Source: Herbaspirillum sp. Sphag64
Lineage (GTDB): Bacteria; Pseudomonadota; Gammaproteobacteria; Burkholderiales; Burkholderiaceae_D
Reading direction: 5' to 3'
DNA: 64,000 bases
Assembly: GCF_014192645.1 (NCBI RefSeq)
Contig: NZ_JACHYE010000004.1
Span: 124,001 to 188,000, forward strand
Below, one piece after another: positions 58,244 through 64,000 of the stretch. Within the stretch, counting starts at the first letter, position 1. Each line of letters opens with the position of its first letter. A model generated the notes under the pieces. That model saw only the letters and a list, made by a program, of their open reading frames with translations. It made no database searches and had not been told where the DNA came from. The position numbers and the translations under genes are program-made.

Positions 58244-58546
58244 CTATTTTTTGATGATCATCGATGTGAGCGTGTCCGATCCACCTAGCCTGAGCGCGAA
58301 CGAGGCGACCACGGCTGAGAACACTAAGGTGATCGCTTTATCGATCCACATGTAGGCGACAAGATTGAGTATTTCGACGGGGAGGCCGCTGATGCTCTCC
58401 TTGACTAGCGACATGGCGTAGTCACTCATGGTGGTGATGCCGGTGAAACTGATATAGCTGATGCCGAGGGCGAATAGAACGCGGCCCACCAAGGAAGTGA
58501 GGACGGTAGCGAGCCCTCCTAATAGAGCAGAAATGAATAGAGGCAT
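58244..58546 (-). CDS. Inovirus minor coat protein, pVI-like (DUF2523)
   Basis: This 100-residue protein has three hydrophobic segments (SALLGGLATVLTSLVGRVLFALGISYISF, then about residues 45-65 and 68-88) and the layout of DUF2523 proteins that lie between pIII and zot in inoviruses. Start ATG 58546 is 2 bp after the pIII stop on this strand. Confidence 0.82.
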   Translation of the reverse strand: MPLFISALLGGLATVLTSLVGRVLFALGISYISFTGITTMSDYAMSLVKESISGLPVEILNLVAYMWIDKAITLVFSAVVASFALRLGGSDTLTSMIIKK

Positions 58547-58548
58547 GG

Positions 58549-60111
58549 TTATCTTCTGACGGCACCGGTGATGATGCGCATTGCTACCAGGGAGGCCGTG
58601 GCCATGATCACAAGACGCAGGATGAGAAAGTATTGGCAACTGCCTGAGAGGGGGATGACAATGGTTTGTCCGGCAACGACAAGATTTTTGTCTTGCAGGC
58701 ATTGCGCGCTACCGAGAAAGCCGGAATTGTCGAGCTTACCTAGCGAGATAGTTTTTCCATTTTGTGGGGTTGGTAGTCGATCCTGCAGGGGATCACGTCC
58801 GGCCAGTAGTTGATCGCCTAGCGATGTGTAAGGCGCTTTCTCTAGAGACGTTCGATCTTCCTGTGTACGACATGCATTTTCATATTGAAGGCGGGTCATT
58901 GCACATAGAATCGCATCGCCTTCGCAGGAAAAGCTGATGCAGTTCGCAGTGATTTTGGATTCTTTGCAGAGTGTTAGATGTGGATTCGACTTGCACAGAT
59001 TTTCTAGGTCTGGGTTTTTATTATTCGTGTCTTTGTCACTCTGATCATCGGTTGCATGGTTGTTTGTTCCGCCGCCGTCCTGATCGCCACTTGAGCTGTT
59101 GTTATTTGTTCCGCCACCGCTCTGACCGCTGCTTGAGTTATTGCTATTTGTTCCCCCACCGCTCTGACCGCTACTTGAGCCGTTGCTATTTGTTCCCCCA
59201 CCGTTCTGACCGCCACTTGAGCTATTGCTATTTGTTTCACCACCGCTCTGACCACCACTAGCGCCGTTGTTATTGGCTCCATCACCGCTCTGCGTGCCAT
59301 TTTGGTCATTTGTATTACCGCCGGAAAAGTCGAAACCACCGTCAATATGGTTCTTTTCGTCCCCAATAGTTTTCGATGTGAGCGTACTAGGACTAACTAC
59401 TGTGGAGCCATCTGGTCGACGCAATGTACGCGTTTCGACGGTTATTTTTCGCAAACTTCCATCTGGATTTTTTATAATATTTTCTTCAACAAGAATGGTT
59501 TCGATTGAACCATCTTCTCTCGTTTCTGTTCTTTCGTAGCGACCGTATGCCCCCGTGTTTCCAGAATTTGAGCTTTGGCCATCGGCATTATTGTTCGGCG
59601 TATTCGTACCAAGGTATTGAACGACGAATTCACAATACGTAGGTCTATTGGGCTCATTTTTTATTTCATTTTTAAAAGACCAGCAATCTGTAATTTTCGT
59701 AACTTCGATGTCGCAACCATTAAAGCTGGTCGGATAGGAATACTCCTCTTCCAGCTTCCGCTGCTCATTAGTTAAACCAACATATAACGTGATTTTCTCG
59801 GTGGAATTGGCGACGCATAGTTTTTTTCTTTTGCGGTATGTTGCGAGCCATGGGTCATTCTCAGTCCTCGTGACGAGAATTGTGCCAGTGAAAGACCCCG
59901 GTCTTGAATATTCTACATAGCACCATAAATCTTGTGATGTTCTAACTATTTTATAGCCGCTCAATCCTGTTCGTAGTACAACGTCTCTATAGTAAACACA
60001 GGCATCGTCAGGTGTTTTAAAGAATGGTTCGTAATACTCCAACATATAAACATTCGCTGCGTAAGTGGCTGTTGAATAGGTAAATAAAAGAAGAAAATAA
60101 AGTGTACGCAT
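58549..60111 (-). CDS. Inovirus adsorption (pIII-like) protein
   Basis: This 520-residue protein has a signal peptide (MRTLYFLLLFTYSTATYA), a Cys-containing receptor-binding-like part (residues 19-170), a low-complexity Gly/Ser/Asn linker with six 14-residue repeats (about 272-355), a Cys-rich domain, and a C-terminal membrane anchor (FLILRLVIMATASLVAMRII). Glycine-rich linkers between N domains and an anchored C domain are the pIII plan. Position between the coat gene and pVI supports it. Confidence 0.87.
   Translation of the reverse strand: MRTLYFLLLFTYSTATYAANVYMLEYYEPFFKTPDDACVYYRDVVLRTGLSGYKIVRTSQDLWCYVEYSRPGSFTGTILVTRTENDPWLATYRKRKKLCVANSTEKITLYVGLTNEQRKLEEEYSYPTSFNGCDIEVTKITDCWSFKNEIKNEPNRPTYCEFVVQYLGTNTPNNNADGQSSNSGNTGAYGRYERTETREDGSIETILVEENIIKNPDGSLRKITVETRTLRRPDGSTVVSPSTLTSKTIGDEKNHIDGGFDFSGGNTNDQNGTQSGDGANNNGASGGQSGGETNSNSSSGGQNGGGTNSNGSSSGQSGGGTNSNNSSSGQSGGGTNNNSSSGDQDGGGTNNHATDDQSDKDTNNKNPDLENLCKSNPHLTLCKESKITANCISFSCEGDAILCAMTRLQYENACRTQEDRTSLEKAPYTSLGDQLLAGRDPLQDRLPTPQNGKTISLGKLDNSGFLGSAQCLQDKNLVVAGQTIVIPLSGSCQYFLILRLVIMATASLVAMRIITGAVRR
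59047..59298 (-). repeat. Six tandem 42-bp units in the pIII-like gene
   Basis: Six in-frame repeats of 14 codons (pattern GGQSGGGTNSNSSS with variations) span exactly 252 bp. Units are imperfect at the DNA level. They encode a flexible linker and are prone to length change. Confidence 0.88.
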
Positions 60112-60117
60112 AGTGAC

Positions 60118-60222
60118 TTACCCTTGAAAGAGAATCCAAAATGCGCCGACGACTGCGACAAGTACGATCAATCCCAATTTGATCCCCATCAAGAGAAAAA
60201 AGTCATGGTCAGCGCTAACCAT
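60118..60222 (-). CDS. 34-residue single-span phage membrane peptide
   Basis: A very short frame lies between the coat gene and the pIII-like gene: MVSADHDFF, then a hydrophobic helix (LLMGIKLGLIVLVAVVGAFWILF). The size and place match inovirus pVII/pIX-type tip proteins. It lies 6 bp before the pIII start. Confidence 0.65.
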   Translation of the reverse strand: MVSADHDFFLLMGIKLGLIVLVAVVGAFWILFQG

Positions 60223-60241
60223 GCCTTTTTAGTGAATCGGC

Positions 60242-60445
60242 TTACAACGCACGCTGAATCCACTTCCATACCTTCATGCCGACGACCATCACCAGGACGG
60301 CTGCGCCAACGACACCAATGGCTTTTCCGGCGTCTGCGATGGCAGCGGTCACAGGAGTGACATCGACGGCCACAGCATGTGCAGCGCTGGCAGCCAAGAG
60401 GGGAATCGCAATGACAAGCCGTTTGGTTTTATCAAGAATCTTCAT
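60242..60445 (-). CDS. Inovirus major coat protein (pVIII-like)
   Basis: This protein of 67 residues has a signal peptide (cleavage after AHA, residue 24). The mature form of about 43 residues has an acidic/polar N-terminal part (VDVTPVTAAIADAG), a hydrophobic helix (AIGVVGAAVLVMVVGM) and a basic C terminus (KVWKWIQRAL), exactly the pVIII plan in which the basic end binds the ssDNA. It overlaps the upstream gene by 14 bp. Confidence 0.9.
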   Translation of the reverse strand: MKILDKTKRLVIAIPLLAASAAHAVAVDVTPVTAAIADAGKAIGVVGAAVLVMVVGMKVWKWIQRAL

Positions 60446-60686
60446 GATCTTTTTCCTTTAAAAAATTAACCACTTGTTTAAAGCACCAAGCCGTTGCCCA
60501 TAGGAGTGCAATTGCAGTACTGATGGCAATGGCTTGATCTGGCGTCATTTCAAGCAGTGGCTGAAGACCTGAAGTGGCACCTGTTGCCTGAATTTCTTGC
60601 CTTGCGATGACGCGTATTTCTTGCTCGGTCAGTGGCGGCGGCGTCACTGCGATTTGGATTGTCGTTTCATCGTCTGAAGGCAGCAT
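60432..60686 (-). CDS. Small phage membrane protein of unknown function
   Basis: This 84-residue protein has a polar N-terminal part and one hydrophobic segment (QAIAISTAIALLWATAWCFKQVV) near residues 50-72. It sits between the ssDNA-binding and coat genes and ends 14 bp into the coat gene. The C-terminal span with trailing charges recalls proteins seen at this place in other inoviruses, but no function is assigned. Confidence 0.72.
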   Translation of the reverse strand: MLPSDDETTIQIAVTPPPLTEQEIRVIARQEIQATGATSGLQPLLEMTPDQAIAISTAIALLWATAWCFKQVVNFLKEKDHEDS

Positions 60687-60688
60687 TG

Positions 60689-61015
60689 TTAGCTCCGTGG
60701 AGCCGCAGCTGGTTTAGATGCAGTGGGTGATGGACGAGCAGACATATTGACTGGATGCAGATGCACCAGCCGCGCACCGATACGAAGATCCTGACCCACC
60801 GAGAGTTCGAACTCTGCCAAGTATTCCCCCTTGGGTGCGTCATGCAGATGTTTGGGAAGAATCAACTCACCGACCAAGACTTGCTCCCCCTTTACTTCGT
60901 CGCTTGAAGTGACGACGCATTGCGCGAATTTCATCTGCTCGGGCAAGCCGGTACGCTTGCTTTTGTATTCGATGACTTTGATACCGGCGATAGTGATGTG
61001 GTGCTTCTGGTCCAT
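60689..61015 (-). CDS. Inovirus ssDNA-binding protein (gpV-like)
   Basis: This 108-residue protein has an OB-type pattern (HHITIAGIKVIEYKSKRTGLPEQMKFAQCVV... and GEYLAEFELSVGQDLRIGARLVHLHPV) and a Pro/Ala/Ser-rich tail. Size, place at the head of the operon, and fold suggest the phage single-strand binding protein that coats progeny DNA. AAAGGAAA precedes ATG 61015, so the in-frame ATG at 61042 is not needed. Confidence 0.78.
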   Translation of the reverse strand: MDQKHHITIAGIKVIEYKSKRTGLPEQMKFAQCVVTSSDEVKGEQVLVGELILPKHLHDAPKGEYLAEFELSVGQDLRIGARLVHLHPVNMSARPSPTASKPAAAPRS

Positions 61016-61538
61016 GCGGTTTCCTTTAGAGGGGGAAAACAATTGGCCTTACTGGGGCCGCACAACTGCTCAGGATGAGCGGAAGAAATAGGGCGTTGTC
61101 GCTAGAAATTCATGTTTGCAGCAGCATTTTTTTGCATGCGACAGCTGACAATTTTTGATGCCCACAACAGACATGTGGGAGTAGCTATAGACAATTTTTA
61201 ATTGTCAATTTGGAAACTTTGTGTAATTGCTGGGCTGCATGTTAGTTAACTTGATTTTTTATTTCCATTGGGAAATATTTATCAATTGCTATTTGTCAAT
61301 AGTCAAAATATTGCAGGTGTGTTTAGTAAGCGCTGTGGTCAGAGTCAAATCAATCCAACTTTATTCGTGTGATGGCTACGCCAAAACCGAACCATGACTG
61401 AGCGATAAATTCCGTTGAAAAACTCGGTGGGGAAGGTGGGGGCTAAGAAGAAATATTGAAAAACGTAACGGTGGAGGATGGCAACGAATGGGCCTATAAC
61501 TCGCTCCCCAAGCGGGATTGGGACCTGTATAGAGTACT
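61016..61538. other. AT-rich intergenic region upstream of the phage operon
   Basis: These 523 bp between the second att copy and the first phage gene contain no frame I would call a gene. They are AT-rich and should hold the main leftward phage promoter. TTGACA-like and TATAAT-like words occur on the minus strand, but I cannot single out one pair. Confidence 0.45.
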
Positions 61539-61587
61539 TGACTTGTAATCAGGGGGTGGCGGGTTCAAGTCCTGCAGCCAGCACCAG
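61539..61587 (+). repeat. attR: displaced tRNA-Thr 3' part, 49-bp direct repeat
   Basis: Exact copy of 47180-47228. The sequence to its left does not complete a cloverleaf, so this is not a second tRNA gene. Together the two copies bound about 14.4 kb. Confidence 0.93.
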
Positions 61588-61592
61588 AATAC

Positions 61593-61622
61593 AAAAGGCC
61601 CACCGCTTGGTGGGCCTTTTTT
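61593..61622 (+). terminator. Terminator after the displaced tRNA 3' part
   Basis: A 12-bp stem (61593-61604 with 61609-61620, loop GCTT) runs into six T residues. It resembles the terminator at 47236-47270 in place and sequence, which suggests it belonged to the original tRNA-Thr gene. Confidence 0.88.
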
Positions 61623-61678
61623 ACGTTCAAAATTCCGATTCGATAACTCGGCATTTGTCTGTACAAATCTAGAATATT

Positions 61679-61933
61679 TCATATTTTCACATCGTAATTG
61701 AGGGGGTGTTTGGTGAGGTTGCCAGGATGTATGTTTTTGCGGGTAAGTAAGATGCGCATAGCATCCTGATTTAATGGAACGATTTGCGGATTGCCCGCCT
61801 TCATCACATCAGCTTCGAATCGCGCCAGTTTCCGTTTGAAATTGATCTTCGACCACGTTAGACCAGTGACGTTGGAACGCCTTGAACCAGTCGCTAATGA
61901 GAATGCGGCCATGGCGGATAAATGGGGAGGTAG
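61679..61933 (-). pseudogene. Tyrosine integrase, middle/C-terminal fragment
   Basis: This frame reads LPPHLSAMAAFSLATGSRRSNVTGLTWSKINFKRKLARFEADVMKAG and PLNQDAMRILLTRKN, the first half of an integrase catalytic domain with the first active-site Arg (TGSRRSN). The fragment stops before the His-x-x-Arg and Tyr boxes. Its 5' end meets the right 206-bp repeat at a TAG; read after residue 126 of the fragment at 55550-55912 it gives a normal integrase sequence (SEL + PPHLSAMA). It is dead as it stands. Confidence 0.88.
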
Positions 61934-61934
61934 G

Positions 61935-62140
61935 GGATCACTTGAGCGCCAACTCATGTAGTCCGCGACTTACTTTAGTACTTGCTGTTTCGGTCTTACG
62001 ATCTCCCTTATGAAGAGTGCTGCCATCGACGTGGCAGCCAACATATCTCTCCGCTCATTTCAAGGTCCTTACGTCACCCGCCCGCATGAGCAATTCAAGG
62101 ATTGTTTCGACCTTGATCAATCTCTCTGTCAAATTCTCTA
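61935..62140. repeat. 206-bp direct repeat, right copy
   Basis: Matches 55337-55542 at about 92% without gaps. Its left end meets the integrase fragment; its right part is the 3' end of the small coiled-coil gene 62055-62243, which here is complete. Confidence 0.92.
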
Positions 62141-62243
62141 TCTTGGCTTGCTGATCTCTGATCACGTCATTGTGACGAATCACTTTGTCCTGTAACTTGA
62201 TCATTGAGGTCAAGGCGGACCACAATCGTTCGGTGGCTAACAT
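62055..62243 (-). CDS. Small coiled-coil protein
   Basis: This protein of 62 residues (from ATG 62243) is a single heptad-rich helix (LWSALTSMIKLQDKVIRHNDVIRDQQAKIENLTERLIKVETILELLMRAG). It overlaps the stop of the upstream gene (ATGTTAG), so the two are coupled. Its C-terminal 27 residues are repeated as the tail of the integrase fusion at 55457. Function unknown. Confidence 0.62.
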   Translation of the reverse strand: MLATERLWSALTSMIKLQDKVIRHNDVIRDQQAKIENLTERLIKVETILELLMRAGDVRTLK

Positions 62244-62554
62244 GACGATGCCTCTTTTTCCCATTGTGCCTTTCTTGCCTTTGCGGCAGCCTCCATTTGT
62301 TCGATGCGTTTATTGCTTTCATCTACAAATATCAGGACCTCATGCAGTGAGTTGTCTAGGCGATTTGAAATTGCGATAACACGGTCAGCCAAGTTGTTAA
62401 GCGCTTGATCAGTATCGTCAGTCTCGTATGTTGATGCACCTCTTCGCATCAACTCTGAGATAGATAGGCCAAGCCTGTTGGCCTTCGATAGAATTGCACA
62501 CTTTTCTTGGGCACTCGTTTGTACGACGATTCTCTCTGTCGCGCTAGCAGCCAT
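62237..62554 (-). CDS. Ribbon-helix-helix/MobC-like small protein
   Basis: This protein of 105 residues has an N-terminal pattern seen in MobC and related DNA-binding proteins (ATERIVVQTSAQEKCAILSKANRLGLSISELMRRGA). A long helix with coiled-coil character follows, then a basic C terminus (KRIEQMEAAAKARKAQWEKEA). AAGGAGA precedes ATG 62554. With the coiled-coil gene it may be a remnant of a plasmid mobilisation or partition-like module. Moderate certainty on fold, low on role. Confidence 0.6.
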   Translation of the reverse strand: MAASATERIVVQTSAQEKCAILSKANRLGLSISELMRRGASTYETDDTDQALNNLADRVIAISNRLDNSLHEVLIFVDESNKRIEQMEAAAKARKAQWEKEASSC

Positions 62555-62715
62555 AAATATCTCCTTAAAAATCAGGTGTACATACAAAATATGCGAATCG
62601 TTAAGACGACCTCAAACACATTTCGCACATCGAGAATTTTTTAACATAAATTCAAAAAAGTCATTCGTTTCATTTCAACTCCGGCTGAATAAATGGCGAC
62701 ATTTTTGATGCATAT

Positions 62716-63426
62716 ACGGCCAAGCATGTCATCGCAACAATGCGTACGCCGCGTGCAGATCTTCTGCCGCGTTGTGATCGGTTACGTGTACTTGCTCTGG
62801 ATGTCACCGATCCGAGCAGTATCCATCAGGCCGTTGAGGCAGCAGGAGAAATCGAAGTCTTGGTGAATAATGCAGGAATCGGCATGCCAGGCGCTCTGGA
62901 AGGTATCTCGATGACTGCTGTGCGTGAGATTTTTGAGACAAACACTTATGGCACGATGGCGTTGATACAAGCAGTGCTCCCACAGTTCAGACAACGTCGG
63001 GAGAGCGTCATTTTCAATGTCACATCGTCCGTCACTGTGAAGTTTCTTCCCTTGCTGTCGGTGTGCACCGCGAGCAAGGCGGCGGTTAACTCGTTCACCA
63101 AGTCGCTTGCGCTGGAACTCGAACAATTCAATGTGCGCGTGAATCTTGTACTGCCGGGACGGGCGCCGACAACACGTTTTGGCGAAAACGCACGATCCCG
63201 TATGCAAAGTACGATTCCTGAGTCGTATGCTGATTTGGCGCAGAATACCTTCGCAGAATGGGGTAAACCTTCTCCAGTTACTGAGACGAGGGATGTGGCA
63301 GAAGCGGTATGGCGTGCTGCCAAAGAGCCATCAGAGTTCACGTACCGCACTTTCATCAAAGAATCGCTTCGGCTGTCCGTTCACCAGAAAATAGTGTGGC
63401 CAAGCATGGCACTCATCGCGGCGTGA
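62716..63426 (+). pseudogene. Short-chain dehydrogenase, 5'-truncated and active-site-defective
   Basis: Homology begins at 62716 (TAKHVIATMRTPRADLLPRCDRL), within the second strand of the Rossmann fold. The glycine-rich TGxxxGIG dinucleotide motif upstream is missing. NNAGIGMPG and LDVTDPSS are intact. At the active site the expected YxxxK reads CTASK, so the catalytic Tyr is replaced by Cys. ATG 62740 could start a 228-residue product, but without cofactor loop and Tyr it should be inactive. Confidence 0.8.
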
Positions 63427-64000
63427 AAGTTTGAAAGTCATGGTGACTCCTTGGTGACAGAAGCTGCCATGCTAAAGAGTCGGACGCATTCACGTTGCTC
63501 TGTGGTGCGCGTTTTTTGTTCTTTACAGATCAAGCTGCTCTCGCTGACGATGTCGCACTACTGACGCGTGATGGATAGGCTTGCGCAATGGCACATGTCA
63601 AGGTCGCAAAATTATCATGCCTGCAATATGCTCTTGGTTTAGGTGGGTTGAAAAAGGCTAAAAAATCAAAATCACCAATAAAAATCAAATTAAATAAATT
63701 TAATAATAAGAATGTTGTTGTGATAGAGTTCTTCAAATAATTTTTTGTTGATTGTATTGGAGTAATTGAATGATCGGGAGGACTTCTCCTCAAACCCGCA
63801 TGTAAAGAGGGCTTGCCGGCGAATCTACTCTTCATCGTATTCGGTGATTAATCTGGCCTGAATTCCAATCAGGAACGGTGATCATGCACATCATCAAGGT
63901 CGATCATGTTCACCCAAGTCGAATGGCAAGTCTCCAAGCGCGCGATCGTAGATCGCTACACCGTATCCACCAATCGTCGCGGGGCACTGCAATTACTTTC
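63427..64000. other. Region without a recognised gene; open frame runs out of the window
   Basis: An AT-rich stretch at about 63650-63770 has no good frame. Near the edge, ATG 63884 (AGGAA 8 nt upstream) and ATG 63906 (MFTQVEWQVSKRAIVDRYTV...) both stay open to position 64000. I do not recognise either product, and only about 31-39 codons are visible. Confidence 0.4.

Noticed and set aside
59047-59298. CRISPR-like array of regularly spaced repeats
   Set aside because: The repeats are contiguous 42-bp in-frame units without spacers and encode a Gly/Ser/Asn linker.
61530-61587. Second tRNA-Thr gene
   Set aside because: Only the 3' part is present; the acceptor 5' strand and D arm cannot be formed from the upstream sequence.

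Overview
The window looks like chromosomal DNA of a betaproteobacterium of the order Burkholderiales. Several things point to the Oxalobacteraceae, and probably to a Herminiimonas/Janthinobacterium-like genome: the cytochrome oxidase assembly cluster followed by rpoH-ftsXEY, the mla operon leading into ibaG-murA-his-tatABC, and degS-like/nif3/mscL/petABC/sspAB. The family-level placement is from memory of gene order and protein style. No 16S gene is present to prove it.

Region 1 (1-6.5 kb) holds cytochrome c oxidase biogenesis: the 3' tip of ctaD, a 36-residue assembly protein, ctaG, a DUF2970 gene, ctaE, a DUF2909 gene on the other strand, surf1, a thioredoxin-like gene, ctaA, ctaB and sco. 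Region 2 (6.5-10.6 kb, minus strand) holds rpoH, with a CIRCE operator upstream, and ftsY-ftsE-ftsX. Region 3 (10.8-21.6 kb) holds an M16 peptidase pair separated by an orphan ParA, then rsmD, coaD and a YfhL-type ferredoxin. It continues with a thiol dioxygenase overlapping a four-domain rhodanese, a GGDEF protein, a methyltransferase and ychF. Region 4 (21.8-37.2 kb) is an almost unbroken plus-strand run: mlaFEDACB, an ABC-2 exporter, ibaG, murA and the histidine operon. An orphan DNA methyltransferase sits between hisD and hisC. Region 5 (37.2-47.1 kb) holds hinT, tatABC, a DUF2461 gene, a DegS-like protease, a NIF3 protein, mscL, petABC (cytochrome bc1) and sspAB.

Region 6 (47.15-61.6 kb) is an accessory island inserted at tRNA-Thr(TGT). 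The last 49 bases of the tRNA region are repeated exactly at 61539-61587. The left part of the island carries a LexA-controlled umuDC, a small membrane protein, a large Schlafen-group-3 (DUF2075) helicase with a nuclease-like N terminus, a Septu defence pair (PtuA ATPase and PtuB HNH nuclease), an Abi-like HEPN protein and a SymE-like toxin. The right part is an almost complete filamentous phage (inovirus) running right to left: ssDNA-binding protein, a small membrane protein, major coat protein, a 34-residue membrane peptide, adsorption protein with a six-unit repeat, pVI-like protein, Zot/pI, a GC-rich hairpin-rich intergenic region, an HUH replication protein, and the N-terminal half of a tyrosine integrase.

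The missing integrase section lies 5.8 kb away at about 61.7-61.9 kb, on the far side of the second attachment repeat. Each half ends in a copy of the same 206-bp direct repeat (about 92% identical). Joining the two halves restores a continuous integrase reading frame and defines a circle of about 6.4 kb, which is inovirus size. This arrangement is the most unusual thing in the window. The right edge (61.6-64 kb) is a scrapyard: the integrase fragment, a ribbon-helix-helix/coiled-coil gene pair, a 5'-truncated short-chain dehydrogenase that also lacks its catalytic Tyr, and AT-rich DNA with no recognisable gene. No rRNA genes and no CRISPR array were seen.
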